A stretch of 64,000 bases of DNA from Ferrimonas balearica DSM 9799 (GTDB lineage: Bacteria > Pseudomonadota > Gammaproteobacteria > Enterobacterales > Shewanellaceae), in contig NC_014541.1 of assembly GCF_000148645.1 (NCBI RefSeq), forward strand, positions 930,001-994,000, read 5' to 3'. Both the position numbers and the translations under genes were made by a program. Within the stretch, counting starts at the first letter, position 1, and the number at the start of each line of letters is the position of its first letter. Below are positions 36,078 to 45,456 of the stretch, in pieces. The notes below the pieces were generated by a model. The model worked only from the letters and a program-made list of their open reading frames with translations. It did not search any database and was not told the DNA's origin.

Positions 36078-37133
36078 ATGTATTACAAGAATGACGATGT
36101 TCGCATCAACGAAATCAAAGAACTCCTTCCCCCCATCGCCATTCTGGAACGCTTTCCGGCCACGGAAACCGCCTCTGAGACCGTCTTTAATGCGCGTCGC
36201 GCCATCCATAAGTTGCTGCAACGGGAAGATGACCGCCTGTTGGTGGTGATTGGCCCCTGCTCCATCCACGACCCGGAAGCGGCGCTGGAATACGGCCGTC
36301 GCCTGCGGGTACTGCGCGAACAGTACCAGGACCAGCTTGAGGTGGTGATGCGGGTCTACTTCGAAAAGCCCCGTACCACGGTGGGCTGGAAGGGACTGAT
36401 CAATGACCCGGGGCTGGACAACAGTTTCCGCCTCAATGATGGCCTGCGTACCGCTCGTAAACTGCTGGTGGACCTGAATGACATGGGCCTGCCCACTGCC
36501 GGTGAGTACCTGGATATGATCACCCCCCAGTACGTCGCTGACCTGATGTGCTGGGGCGCGATTGGCGCCCGAACCACGGAATCCCAGGTGCACCGCGAGC
36601 TGGCCTCCGGCCTCTCCTGCCCGGTGGGCTTTAAGAACGGCACTGATGGCACCATCCGCATCGCCATCGACGCCATCGCCTCCGCCAGTGCGCCGCACCA
36701 CTTCCTGTCGGTCACCAAGTATGGCCATTCCGCCATTGTGGCCACCGCCGGTAACCCGGATTGCCACATCATCCTGCGGGGTGGAAAGACGCCCAACTAC
36801 AGCGCCGAGCATGTGCAGGCCATCAGCACCGAACTGGCCGAAGCCGGATTGCCGCAAAACCTGATGATCGACTTCAGCCACGCCAACAGCGCCAAGCAGT
36901 TCAAGCGCCAGTTGGCGGTGTGCGAAGACGTTTGTGGACAGCTGGCCAATGGCGAGCGCGCCATCTTTGGCGCCATGGTGGAAAGCCATCTTGTGGAGGG
37001 GCGTCAGGATCTGGCGGCCGGCTGTGAACTCACCTTTGGCCAGAGCGTGACCGACGCCTGCATCGGTTGGGAGGACACCGAGACGCTGCTGGCGCAGCTG
37101 GCGGATGCGGTCAGTCGCCGACGTGCCGGTTAA
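36078..37133 (+). CDS. aroG: 3-deoxy-7-phosphoheptulonate synthase (DAHP synthase, AroG-like)
   Basis: 351 aa. The enzyme joins phosphoenolpyruvate and erythrose 4-phosphate, the first step of aromatic amino-acid synthesis. It starts MYYKNDDVRINEIKELLPPIAILERFP, very close to the phenylalanine-sensitive AroG. The signatures VVIGPCSIHDP, VMRVYFEKPRTTVGWKGLINDP, GAIGARTTESQVHRELASGLSCPVGFKNGTDG and MIDFSHANSAKQF are intact. No TyrR box was seen in the 90 bases upstream, which fits the Phe-type enzyme (inference). The feedback specificity should be tested before it is assumed. Confidence 0.95.
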   Translation: MYYKNDDVRINEIKELLPPIAILERFPATETASETVFNARRAIHKLLQREDDRLLVVIGPCSIHDPEAALEYGRRLRVLREQYQDQLEVVMRVYFEKPRTTVGWKGLINDPGLDNSFRLNDGLRTARKLLVDLNDMGLPTAGEYLDMITPQYVADLMCWGAIGARTTESQVHRELASGLSCPVGFKNGTDGTIRIAIDAIASASAPHHFLSVTKYGHSAIVATAGNPDCHIILRGGKTPNYSAEHVQAISTELAEAGLPQNLMIDFSHANSAKQFKRQLAVCEDVCGQLANGERAIFGAMVESHLVEGRQDLAAGCELTFGQSVTDACIGWEDTETLLAQLADAVSRRRAG

Positions 37134-37151
37134 GTCAGCACCCACTAACAG

Positions 37152-37177
37152 AAAGGCCAGCGAATGCTGGCCTTTTT
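37152..37177 (+). terminator. Terminator after aroG
   Basis: AAAGGCCAGC-GAAT-GCTGGCCTTTTT. The A side is short, so it mainly serves the plus strand, although panE converges on it. Confidence 0.85.
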
Positions 37178-37196
37178 CGTATCGGGTAGCGGGTGC

Positions 37197-38072
37197 TTAG
37201 CCCTGAAGTTGCTGATACAGCGCCTGATGGCCGGGGCAGGGGAGGCCGTAACGGCGGGCCTGTTGCAACAGGTAGCCGGTGATGGCATCCAACTCAGTGG
37301 GGCGCCCGGCCTCAATGTCCTGCAGCATTGAGGAGCGGTTATTGGCGGTGGCACTGGCCACGCTCAGGGCCCGGTCAAGAATGGCTGCCGGAGAGTCGGC
37401 ATGCCCTGATGCCTGGCCCACGGCCGCCGCCTCATCAGCCAACTGTCGCAGGGTGGCCAGATAGTCGCGGTGTAGCAGGGTGCCATTGGTGACCCTGTCC
37501 CGGGCAGTCAGGGGGTTTATCAGCAGGTTGACCGTGAGTTTCTGCCACAGGGCGGTCATGACCTCTGCGTCATACTCAAATCCCAGCTGGGCCAAGGGAG
37601 CGGGCATCGCCATTGCCTGAACCGATACGGAGAGCGGCCCGGCCCGCCGCGTGCCCTGGCCCGTATGACGGACGGTATGCGGGTTCAGCGCCAGGGCGCC
37701 ATCACTCAGGCTTCCCGCCCACCAAGGGCGTTCTGGCCAACGCTCGGCCGCCGCCTGCTGTGGCCCGAGGCCGTTATGCAGTAGCACCACCGGTACCGAC
37801 TCGGGCAACCAGCTGAGCAGAGGCGCCAAGGCGTTGAGGCAATCCTGGGCTTTGGTCAACACCAGAACCAGGCTGAGGGGAAGGGGAGTATCGCTGGCGA
37901 CATGGGTCAGGCTACGTCGCTGCTCAGGTCCGTTAAGGGGGTGCAAAGTATGGCTGATCTGGCGGTCCGTGGTGCCGGGGCGGCGCAACAGAGTAACGGA
38001 CAGATCGGCCGCGGCCAGCTGATGCGCCAGCAGCTGGCCCAACGCACCGGCGCCCAGCACCCCGACGGTCAT
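37197..38072 (-). CDS. panE: 2-dehydropantoate 2-reductase
   Basis: 291 aa. PanE reduces ketopantoate to pantoate with NADPH in coenzyme A synthesis. The N-terminal Rossmann motif is GVLGAGALGQLLAHQLA (residues 4-20). The catalytic-Lys region is ALWQKLTVNLLINPLTA (about 190-206), and the C-terminal NRSSMLQDIEAGRPTELDAITGYLL matches the family. It overlaps the following-strand partner, a VanZ-like gene upstream on the same strand, by four bases. Confidence 0.92.
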   Translation of the reverse strand: MTVGVLGAGALGQLLAHQLAAADLSVTLLRRPGTTDRQISHTLHPLNGPEQRRSLTHVASDTPLPLSLVLVLTKAQDCLNALAPLLSWLPESVPVVLLHNGLGPQQAAAERWPERPWWAGSLSDGALALNPHTVRHTGQGTRRAGPLSVSVQAMAMPAPLAQLGFEYDAEVMTALWQKLTVNLLINPLTARDRVTNGTLLHRDYLATLRQLADEAAAVGQASGHADSPAAILDRALSVASATANNRSSMLQDIEAGRPTELDAITGYLLQQARRYGLPCPGHQALYQQLQG

Positions 38073-38437
38073 GACGCCTGCCAGCGTCGCAGCAGCAACA
38101 GCAGCAGGTGGAAACTCAGTGCGCCCAGCATATCGGCGATAAGGTCGGCCACATCGGCACTGCGGTAGGGCAACTGTCCCTGCACGATCTCAATGGCCGC
38201 CGCGTAGACCAGTAACAGGGTGAGCTGAGTCAATGGGCGCCAGTTGGTGGCCAGCTGCAGCAGAGCGGCCAGCGAGAAGAACGCGCCCAGATGGCCCAGT
38301 TTGTCGAAATGGTTGAACGGCTGACCGTATCCGGGCTTGGAAAAGACCAGATAGGAGGTGACCGCAAGCGCCAGCAGCAGGAGCAGCTGGCCGATTCGAC
38401 GCTGGTCGGTATTGGGTTGAGTAATGATCTGAAGCAT
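38069..38437 (-). CDS. VanZ-like family membrane protein
   Basis: 122 aa from ATG 38437. Four hydrophobic segments surround the family motifs FNHFDKLGHLGAFFSLAALL (about 41-60) and EIVQGQLPYRSADVADLIADMLGALSF (about 84-110). VanZ-type proteins are small inner-membrane proteins of mostly unknown function. The frame is open further upstream, but the added residues would include the region opposite the yajQ promoter. Its stop overlaps the panE start, so the two are coupled. Confidence 0.82.
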   Translation of the reverse strand: MLQIITQPNTDQRRIGQLLLLLALAVTSYLVFSKPGYGQPFNHFDKLGHLGAFFSLAALLQLATNWRPLTQLTLLLVYAAAIEIVQGQLPYRSADVADLIADMLGALSFHLLLLLLRRWQAS

Positions 38438-38568
38438 GGGGCGATAGTATGCAGCCAAAGTCCGTATGTCATCAATTAACGCCAAAGTCGACGTGTGCCG
38501 ACAGGGCGCGGGTGCCAGGCAAGCGTTCCTAAGGTAAACTTGCACCACTATTATGGTAGGAGGTTCCA

Positions 38569-39051
38569 ATGCCGTCATTTGACATCGTATCCGAAGTGGA
38601 TGCGGTAGAGATTAAGAACGCCGTCGATAATTCCGTCCGTGAGCTGGAAACCCGCTTTGATTTTCGCGGCGTTGATGCGAGCTTCAGCTACAAAGACATG
38701 GTCGTGACCATGAAGGCTGATGCGGAGTTTCAGATCCAGCAGATGGAGAGCATCCTGCGTGGCAACCTGGCCAAGCGCAATGTGGATGCCGATGCCATGA
38801 GCCTGGGCAAGGCGGAGTTTTCCGGCAAAACCGTCTCCCGTCCCGCGACATTCCGCCAGGGCATTGAGCAAGACTTTGCCAAGAAGCTGGTGAAACTGAT
38901 CAAAGAGTCCAAGCTGAAAGTGCAGGCTTCGATTCAGGGCGACAAGGTTCGGGTAACCGGCAAGAAGCGCGACGACCTGCAGGCGACGATGGCGTTGCTG
39001 CGCGGCGAGAACCTGGACCAGCCGGTTCAGTTCAACAACTTCCGTGATTAA
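38569..39051 (+). CDS. yajQ: YajQ family nucleotide-binding protein
   Basis: 160 aa. The conserved start [21 protein letters not shown] and later [38 protein letters not shown] and [15 protein letters not shown] identify YajQ, a protein of two ferredoxin-like domains. Some YajQ homologues bind cyclic di-GMP and work with a LysR-type regulator (shown in Xanthomonas); whether that applies here is unknown. TAGGAGG lies just upstream of the ATG. A strong terminator follows. Confidence 0.95.
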   Translation: MPSFDIVSEVDAVEIKNAVDNSVRELETRFDFRGVDASFSYKDMVVTMKADAEFQIQQMESILRGNLAKRNVDADAMSLGKAEFSGKTVSRPATFRQGIEQDFAKKLVKLIKESKLKVQASIQGDKVRVTGKKRDDLQATMALLRGENLDQPVQFNNFRD

Positions 39052-39072
39052 TTACCGGTAATGCTGACTCAA

Positions 39073-39104
39073 AAACGGGCTGCCTCAGGGCAGCCCGTTT
39101 TGTT
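39073..39104 (+). terminator. Terminator after yajQ
   Basis: ACGGGCTGCC-TCAG-GGCAGCCCGT followed by TTTTG. Confidence 0.9.
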
Positions 39105-39468
39105 TGGTGACATGCCATTGGGGCCAGTTGAGAGGCAGTGATCCGACGCTTGGCATTGATCCTGTTCTCTTATCCATGAGTCATCATCCTGCGGGCGATT
39201 TGGGGAGCGTGCAGTGATGAGCTAACGATTACGATACGTTGTTCACCTCTTTAGAGCCGGACTTTGCATAACAGACGAAGTCGGTCGCTGTTTATAAATT
39301 AAATGCCGATTAACAGATCATAAAACTAATTAAATTTTATTAATTAGGTAGATTAAGCAAGGGGATTGGTTAAAGCTCACCTAGATTGCCTTTGGCATTA
39401 GCTTTGAGGCGCCGCATATGAAGGCTTGTCTTAACCGGGTTTCGTCTAAAGTGCATTAGGTTAACCTT
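39105..39468. other. AT-rich non-coding stretch before the chemoreceptor gene
   Basis: No gene seen in 364 bases. Composition shifts to AT-rich from about 39290. It includes a perfect 8-bp inverted repeat (39326-39347). I looked for a sigma-28 promoter: GCCGATTA at 39305-39312 resembles a -10, but no TAAA lies 15 bases upstream. Confidence 0.6.
39326..39347. repeat. AT-only inverted repeat
   Basis: CTAATTAA-ATTTTA-TTAATTAG is a perfect palindrome with a six-base centre. It may be a binding site for a regulator or nucleoid protein, or simply a by-product of AT-rich DNA. Confidence 0.5.
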
Positions 39469-41340
39469 ATGAATATTTTTTCAAGTGTGAAATTTAATAT
39501 ATACTTCATTATTTCCTCTGTAATATCCGCAATAATACTGTTTGGGTATGTGGTAAATAGTGCAATACATGAAAATTCAGTTGGAGTGAGTGTGGTCAAC
39601 TCCATGAACGAAGTTAAAGAGAATGTATATTTAGCCAGAATATATAAGCAGGGCTATATATTGCTTGGCGACCCAGTAATCGCTGATAGATTTGAGGAAA
39701 ATTACAGGCACGGTGTCGACAAGCTGGCAGAGATTAATGGGGCGCATAAAGAGCATATAAGCGATGCAGAGTTGTTGAAAATTAGGGGGCTGCTGGATGG
39801 GTTTCACCAAACATTTGAGTCCTATAATAAATCAAGTGAAGAGCTGGATATTAAAACGAAGGAGTTTTCTTCTGTTTCATTAATGCTTATTGAAACCATT
39901 GAGCGCCTGTTGGAGGATGACTCAGGAATTTTCACCGACTTGGAAAGGGATGAAATTTTTGACCTTAAAGACTCGATAGTTAAAGTGGGTGTGTTGATTC
40001 CTAATTCACAATGGCTTGATGATTACCAGTTACTTTTCGATGAAAGTGTTTTAAGTAAAATCCCTGAGGATAATAAGAAAGAGATCGAACAAGAGATATC
40101 CACACTGAATGAAATTATATCCAGTACGCTAAAAATCAAGTCAAAAATAAAAGACGACCAAAATCGTGGTATCGACTTGGCCATAAAGTCATCTCAAACG
40201 CTCAATGATATGACGGACGAGGAAAAGAGACTCCTTGAACAAACCTCGGAACAAACGAAAAACACAATATACATATATCTTATCGGTGTTCTTGCTTTCT
40301 GTAGTTTTGCAGCAGTTTATCTCATAAGGAAAATATACAGGCCAATTGGCGGTGAACCTTTAGAAATTGAAAGGATAGTTGAAAGTGTTGCGTCTGGAGA
40401 TTTATCAATAGATGACGAGAGTCAATATCACGAAGAGCTCACGGGCATCTACTCTTCGGTTATCCGGATGTCCTCCAACCTGAGTTCTGTTGTTAAAAGT
40501 ATCATCTCATCATCAAATTCAACGGGTGAGCTTGCCAAGCAGGTGCGTGAGAATTCGATGGAAACGAAAGCGGTTTCCAACCTTCAGGCGGAGCAGATTG
40601 AGTGTTTGATGGCTTCGATGACTCAGGTGTCTTCAACCGTTGAGGAGATCGCGAGGAATGCCCAGTTGACTGCCAACTCAACCACAGATGCCAGCACCAA
40701 TGTCAAGGAGGTTGTCGCGTTAACTGAAAGCTCGAATGAGCTCGTTAGTGATCTGGTTTCCCAAGTGGGTATGGCCAAAGTGAGAATGACGGAGTTGCTG
40801 GATGAGTCGAATAACATTGCAACAATATTGGACGTCATTAAAAGCATTACCGAACAAACCAATTTGCTCGCACTTAATGCCGCTATTGAAGCGGCCAGGG
40901 CGGGCGATGCCGGAAGGGGCTTTGCGGTTGTGGCGGATGAGGTCAGATTGCTGGCGTTGAAAACCCAGGAAAGTACCGAGCAGATTAACGCTTTGATTCT
41001 TGCTTTGCAGACGAAAGCCTCCGAAACAAACGAGTTAATAAACAGTACTCAGGATATGGCAACCGGCAGCATCGACGGGGCCAATGCCAGCTTGGTTGCC
41101 ATGCAAAATATCTCAAACCTGACGGAATCGATCAGTGACATGAACAATCAGGTGGCAACCGCGGCCGAACAGCAGAACGTGGTGGTACAAAGCGTCAATG
41201 CCAACTTGCACAAGGTGCAGGAGTTATCGACCAAGGCATTACGATGCTCTGAAACAACCTATGACATTTCAGAGTCACTGGAGGAAAGCTCCAACAGCAT
41301 GCACGCGTCAGTCAGTCACTTTACCTTGGCCAAGGCGTGA
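39469..41340 (+). CDS. Methyl-accepting chemotaxis protein, AT-rich and probably acquired or mosaic
   Basis: 623 aa. Membrane helices at about 9-29 and 266-288 enclose a 235-residue sensory domain that appears all-helical (four-helix-bundle type, with [25 protein letters not shown]). A HAMP domain (about 289-345, [39 protein letters not shown]) and a signalling coiled coil follow. The kinase-contact tip [32 protein letters not shown] is near residues 462-493. There is no CheR-docking pentapeptide at the C-terminus. DNA for the first 340 codons is strongly AT-rich (ATA, TTA, AGA codons), unlike every neighbour, while the signalling half is closer to the genomic norm. The ligand is unknown. Confidence 0.9.
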   Translation: MNIFSSVKFNIYFIISSVISAIILFGYVVNSAIHENSVGVSVVNSMNEVKENVYLARIYKQGYILLGDPVIADRFEENYRHGVDKLAEINGAHKEHISDAELLKIRGLLDGFHQTFESYNKSSEELDIKTKEFSSVSLMLIETIERLLEDDSGIFTDLERDEIFDLKDSIVKVGVLIPNSQWLDDYQLLFDESVLSKIPEDNKKEIEQEISTLNEIISSTLKIKSKIKDDQNRGIDLAIKSSQTLNDMTDEEKRLLEQTSEQTKNTIYIYLIGVLAFCSFAAVYLIRKIYRPIGGEPLEIERIVESVASGDLSIDDESQYHEELTGIYSSVIRMSSNLSSVVKSIISSSNSTGELAKQVRENSMETKAVSNLQAEQIECLMASMTQVSSTVEEIARNAQLTANSTTDASTNVKEVVALTESSNELVSDLVSQVGMAKVRMTELLDESNNIATILDVIKSITEQTNLLALNAAIEAARAGDAGRGFAVVADEVRLLALKTQESTEQINALILALQTKASETNELINSTQDMATGSIDGANASLVAMQNISNLTESISDMNNQVATAAEQQNVVVQSVNANLHKVQELSTKALRCSETTYDISESLEESSNSMHASVSHFTLAKA

Positions 41341-41496
41341 TGGCTTTCCGTACTCTGCAGTGACGCCACACTCTCGACAATCCCGCCCAATCGGGATTCT
41401 CGCTGCCGGCTGATTCGACGCATTGGTCATTTCAAGGGTTCGGAAATATGTGATGACGTGGCCTGTTGGGGGGGGCGGTCTACGGGCGCAGTGGCC

Positions 41497-42642
41497 TCAG
41501 AGCCCGCTTAAGCCAGGCGCCGGTCGGCCAGACATTGGTGCAAAGCCGGTGCGGTCTCGACCGGCGCGCTTGGCGTGAAGCAGCCAGTGGTCGGCCCGTT
41601 CCAGCAGGGCTTGCGGGGTGTCATCCTGACCCTGCAATACACAAACCCCGGCACTGAAAGTCAGCGAAATGGGGTGTTCAGCCCCCACGTCAAAGGGCTC
41701 GGCCTGAATCCGCTCATGCAGTTTGGCCAACACGGTTTTGGCCTCCTCCAGTGAGGTTTGGCTCAGTACCAGACAAAACTCTTCGCCACCGTACCGGGCC
41801 AGCAGGTCGCCGGCTCGCAGACCCGCGTTCAGGCGTTGGGAAAAAGCCGCCAGTACCCGGTCGCCAACGCCATGACCGTAGCGGTCGTTGACCCGTTTAA
41901 AGAAATCCAGATCCAACATCACCACGGCCAGGGGCTGGCCGTTACGCTTGGCCCGTTCACTGGTGAGCATCAGGTGTTGTTGCAGGAACGCCCGGTTGTA
42001 GAGCCCGGTCAGGGGGTCTTTCAGGGCATTGCGCTCGAGGTTGCAGGCACGGTTTACCAGCGTCCAGGCCAGCATGGTGGCCATCAACAGCAGCAGCAGG
42101 CGGCTCACCTGGTCCGGCAGAAAGAGATTGCCGTAGCGGTCTATCCACTCTGGCTCAGGGTTGGCGATCGCCGGGTGTTCCAGGGCCACAGCAAACAGCA
42201 GGCTGTAGGAGGCGATGGCCAGCCCGCCGCCAAACAGGCTGAGGCGTCGGTCGTAACGCAGTGCGGTGGAGGTGATGGCAAGAAAATAGAGGGCAAAGGT
42301 GCCCTTATTGTTCACCAGCGCCAAGCCGGTATCGCGGCTTTGATAATCCAGCCAGAGGCCGAGAGTGATCAGGGAGATATCAAAGGTGACTGAGGCGAAC
42401 GCCATCGCCGGAACGTACTGTCGGCGGCGCAGAAAGGCGCGCCACATCAGGGCCAGAGCCAGGCCAATAAAGCTGACCGAAAGGGCTGGGGTCAGGTCGG
42501 TGCCGGTGATCAGCTTGTAACTGGGCACCAGAGCAATCAGCAGGATCATCAGTACCCGCAGATTGGCCATGGTCTGCTCACCGGACGAGGCGGCCATCAG
42601 GGTTTGCTGCTCGGGTCGCCCCCACAGAGTGTCTTGGGTCAT
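41497..42642 (-). CDS. Membrane-bound diguanylate cyclase (GGDEF)
   Basis: 381 aa. Six hydrophobic segments in residues about 27-198 form a membrane sensor, followed by the GGDEF domain (about 203-365). The start of the domain is DPLTGLYNRAFL, the metal region VMLDLDFFKRVNDRYGHGVGD, and the active site RYGGEEF (285-289), an active variant. An RxxD inhibitory site (RAGD, 276-279) sits five residues before it, so product inhibition is expected. It should make cyclic di-GMP from two GTP. The sensor's signal cannot be read from the sequence. Confidence 0.93.
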   Translation of the reverse strand: MTQDTLWGRPEQQTLMAASSGEQTMANLRVLMILLIALVPSYKLITGTDLTPALSVSFIGLALALMWRAFLRRRQYVPAMAFASVTFDISLITLGLWLDYQSRDTGLALVNNKGTFALYFLAITSTALRYDRRLSLFGGGLAIASYSLLFAVALEHPAIANPEPEWIDRYGNLFLPDQVSRLLLLLMATMLAWTLVNRACNLERNALKDPLTGLYNRAFLQQHLMLTSERAKRNGQPLAVVMLDLDFFKRVNDRYGHGVGDRVLAAFSQRLNAGLRAGDLLARYGGEEFCLVLSQTSLEEAKTVLAKLHERIQAEPFDVGAEHPISLTFSAGVCVLQGQDDTPQALLERADHWLLHAKRAGRDRTGFAPMSGRPAPGLSGL

Positions 42643-42686
42643 CGCCTAAGTCCTTGGCAACGAAATCTTTTGTTACCTTACCCCGT

Positions 42687-44087
42687 TCATTCAGGCTGGG
42701 TCGACTGCAATTTTTCTGGCGCTGGCTTTGGTGAGGCCGCTTGCAGCGTTTGTTTACGCAAAAGGTGGATCAGCAACAGCACCGGCAGACCCAGCAAACT
42801 GGCGGAGACGAAGAACCAGATGTAGCCCACCTGATCGACCACATAGCCTGAGAATCCCGCAACGAATTTGGGGAACAGCAGCATCATGGAGGAGAGCAGG
42901 GCGTATTGGGTGGCGGAATAGGCGGTGTTCACCAGGCTGGAGAGATAGGCGATAAAGGCCGAGGTGGCGATGCCGGCGCTCAGGTTGTCGGCACTGATGG
43001 CAAACACCAGCAGGGTGAGGTTGTAGCCCACCTGAGCCTGCAGCGCGAACAGAAGATTGGTGGCGGCCACCAGCGCCGCACCGAGAAACAGGATGGGGAT
43101 GGTGCCGAAACGGAACACCAAGGCCCCACCGAGTGCGGCGCCCACCAGGGTCATGATCACGCCGAACACTTTGGACACTGCCGCGATCTCTGCCTTGGAG
43201 AAGCCCATGTCGATATAGAACACGTTGGCCATCACTCCCATTACCACATCGGAGATGCGGTAACAGGCGATCAGCGCCAGGATCAGCAGTGCCTGCTTGC
43301 CGTAGCGCTGAAAAAAGTCCTGAAAAGGCGCAACGATGGCGCTGTGGCCCCAGGCCAGAATGCGGGCCGGCCAGGGGGGCAGGTGGTTCAACCGGGCCAG
43401 GGTGGCAGCCTGTGCGTCGCTGGCTTGTTGGCGGTCCACCTCCGGCTCACTGGCCAGCAGGGTGGTGAGCAGGCCAATGCTCATGGCGGCCGCCATCACC
43501 AGATAGGCGGTGCGCCAGGCTTCAATGCGGTAAACCGACGGGTCGGGATCGGCCCAGGCGGCGATGGCCAGGGCGCCGGCGCTGGAGAGGATCATCGCCA
43601 GCCGGTAACCCATCTGGTATGCGGCGGCGAGCGCGGCCTGCATCTTTTCCGGAGCGGCCTCGATGCGAAACGCGTCCACCACGATGTCCTGGGTGGCTGA
43701 TGCAAACGCCACCATCAGGGCAAAGCCCACCAGTGCCGCCAGATTGGCCATGGGATCGGTCATCGCCATCCCCGCCAGACCGGCCATCAGCATCAGCTGG
43801 GCCAGTACCAGCCAGGCCCGGCGTCGCCCCAGTAATCGGGTCAGCAGGGGGATGGGCAGGCGATCCACCAGTGGTGCCCAGAGGAACTTGATGGAGTAGG
43901 CCAGCGTCACCCAGCTAAGAAATCCGATGGTGGCCCGCTCAACCCCCGCTTCCCGCAACCATGCCGACAGGGTACCGAACACCAGCATCAGGGGCAGACC
44001 GGAGGAGAACCCCAGGGCCAGCAGGATCAGCACCCGCTTGTGCAGGTAGACGGAGAGGGCTTCAAAGCGGTGTGCCAATGGCGCCAT
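42687..44087 (-). CDS. AmpG-like MFS permease
   Basis: About 466 aa from ATG 44087; a TTG six bases upstream has better spacing to AGGA and may be the real start. Twelve or more hydrophobic segments are seen. The N-terminal motif LLALGFSSGLPLMLVFGTLSAWLREAGV, then SWVTLAYSIKFLWAPLVDR and ATQDIVVDAFRIE, match the AmpG family of muropeptide permeases, which import anhydromuropeptides for cell-wall recycling. The substrate is inferred from family only; the ampD/ampE/nagZ partners are not nearby. Confidence 0.85.
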   Translation of the reverse strand: MAPLAHRFEALSVYLHKRVLILLALGFSSGLPLMLVFGTLSAWLREAGVERATIGFLSWVTLAYSIKFLWAPLVDRLPIPLLTRLLGRRRAWLVLAQLMLMAGLAGMAMTDPMANLAALVGFALMVAFASATQDIVVDAFRIEAAPEKMQAALAAAYQMGYRLAMILSSAGALAIAAWADPDPSVYRIEAWRTAYLVMAAAMSIGLLTTLLASEPEVDRQQASDAQAATLARLNHLPPWPARILAWGHSAIVAPFQDFFQRYGKQALLILALIACYRISDVVMGVMANVFYIDMGFSKAEIAAVSKVFGVIMTLVGAALGGALVFRFGTIPILFLGAALVAATNLLFALQAQVGYNLTLLVFAISADNLSAGIATSAFIAYLSSLVNTAYSATQYALLSSMMLLFPKFVAGFSGYVVDQVGYIWFFVSASLLGLPVLLLIHLLRKQTLQAASPKPAPEKLQSTQPE

Positions 44088-44168
44088 GGGCAATCGGTTC
44101 CTGGTGGGGGTTAGGCTCAGGGTACGGGGTGACAGCAGGCGGACACAAGGTCCGCCCGGTGTAAGGGG

Positions 44169-44762
44169 TTATTCCGGCAGCAGGGTGGCCTTAATCAGCA
44201 CCATCGGGGTCACGGGGATGGTGTCACCGGGTACGTCATCATGGGGGCCGGTTTCCACCGCCGCCATGCTCTCAAGCACTTCGCTGCCCTCCACCACTTC
44301 ACCAAATACCGCGTAGCCCCAGCGGCGGGAGGAGGGGTCCAGGCGTTCGTTGTCGGCGACATTGAAGTAGAACTGGTTGGTGGCGCTGTGGGGTTCGTTG
44401 GTGCGGGCCATGGCGATGGTGCCGTAGCTGTTGGAGAGGCCGTTGCCGGACTCGTTCACTACCGGGTCCCGCTCCGGGATGGGCTGGTAGTCGCGATCGT
44501 AGCCGCCACCCTGTACCACAAAGTCACCGATCACCCGGTGAAAGACGCTGTTGTTGTAGGCGCCGTCCACCACGTACAGCAGAAAGTTATCGACGGTCAG
44601 CTCCGCGCGGCTGCGGTCCAGCTCCACCACCAGGGTGCCGAGGCTGGTTTCCATCTGCACTTTGGGGAACAGGTTGCCCGGCTGGATCCGCGGGTCATTA
44701 TCGGTGGCCTGGACCAGGCTGGCAAACAGCAGGCCAAAGGCAAGGGTGAGGGCACGGGTCAT
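44169..44762 (-). CDS. Cyclophilin-type peptidyl-prolyl isomerase, secreted
   Basis: 197 aa from ATG 44762. Residues 1-19 (MTRALTLAFGLLFASLVQA) form a signal peptide, so the enzyme is periplasmic (PpiA-like). The cyclophilin core has VFHRVIGDFVVQGGGYD (Arg catalytic motif FHRVI, QGG), then ARTNEPHSATNQFYFNVADN and YAVFGEVVEGSEVLESM. It lacks the tryptophan of the human cyclosporin site, as usual for bacterial forms. It follows yajG by ten bases on the same strand. Confidence 0.93.
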   Translation of the reverse strand: MTRALTLAFGLLFASLVQATDNDPRIQPGNLFPKVQMETSLGTLVVELDRSRAELTVDNFLLYVVDGAYNNSVFHRVIGDFVVQGGGYDRDYQPIPERDPVVNESGNGLSNSYGTIAMARTNEPHSATNQFYFNVADNERLDPSSRRWGYAVFGEVVEGSEVLESMAAVETGPHDDVPGDTIPVTPMVLIKATLLPE

Positions 44763-44772
44763 AGTGGCGTCC

Positions 44773-45327
44773 TTACTGAATGAATTGATGCAGTTCCGGA
44801 TCGTTAAGCATGGCATTGAGCAGCTGGTTCAGCCGGTCATTGACCTCACGCTCCAGTACCGACGACTCCACCTTGAGTACGCCTTTCACTTCGCCCCGGG
44901 CCTGGTAACGCTTGACCAGCTGGCGGTTGTCCTGCTCCACCACCAGGGTAGCCGTGGCTCGGCTGTTGGCGATGTGGCGCATGGCGCTTTGGTCAACATC
45001 CACCTGCAGCTCTTCCAGTGTCAGGGCCATACGCACGGTGCCGTGGCCGCTCATGGCGTAGCCCTGGCGACTCAGGCCATCGCGCAGGCCGGACTCCAGT
45101 AGGGCGCGGGGGTTGCTGGAGGCATTAATCAGCTGGGCCGGGCCATCGCCATCATGGATCCGCACCAGGAAGGTGTCGGTGCGATGGTCGGTGGAGCTCA
45201 GTTCAACGCTGGCGCTGCTGGCGGCGTTGACGCTGGGCATGGGCTCGGTGGGGGCGATGATCAGGCTTTGCGGATGGCTGGCACAGCCTCCGAGCAGAAC
45301 GGCGGCGGCCAAAAGCAGTTTTTTCAT
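44773..45327 (-). CDS. yajG: YajG family lipoprotein
   Basis: 184 aa. The signal peptide MKKLLLAAAVLLGGC gives an acylated Cys15. The mature sequence follows YajG: SLIIAPTEPMPSV, DHRTDTFLVRIHDGDG, SNPRALLESGLRDGLSRQGY, and the C-terminal REVNDRLNQLLNAMLNDPELHQFI. YajG is an abundant outer-membrane lipoprotein of unknown function; in Escherichia it lies beside ampG and bolA. Here an AmpG-like permease and bolA are both close by, which supports the call by context. Confidence 0.88.
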   Translation of the reverse strand: MKKLLLAAAVLLGGCASHPQSLIIAPTEPMPSVNAASSASVELSSTDHRTDTFLVRIHDGDGPAQLINASSNPRALLESGLRDGLSRQGYAMSGHGTVRMALTLEELQVDVDQSAMRHIANSRATATLVVEQDNRQLVKRYQARGEVKGVLKVESSVLEREVNDRLNQLLNAMLNDPELHQFIQ

Positions 45328-45417
45328 TGAGTTATCTCTGTGTTAACCGGTACCCGGCAGAATACCCGATTCTGAGATTGGGATCTTCTGCTGTGGCGGA
45401 GGGGGGGGAGAGCCAGG

Positions 45418-45447
45418 CCGTCGCTTCCCGGTGGTGGCAAGCGACGG
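45418..45447. repeat. Hairpin downstream of rlmG
   Basis: CCGTCGCTT and AAGCGACGG form a perfect 9-bp stem with a 12-base loop, just after the rlmG stop on the minus strand. No T run follows on either side, so it is not a standard terminator. Confidence 0.5.
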
Positions 45448-45456
45448 TCAGCAGGT

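Noticed and set aside
39305-39312. GCCGATTA as a sigma-28 -10 element for the first chemoreceptor
   Set aside because: The required TAAA is not 15 bases upstream (CGCT is there instead) and the AT-rich DNA makes partial matches likely.
45418-45447. Hairpin after rlmG as a terminator
   Set aside because: The stem is strong, but no T run follows in either direction.
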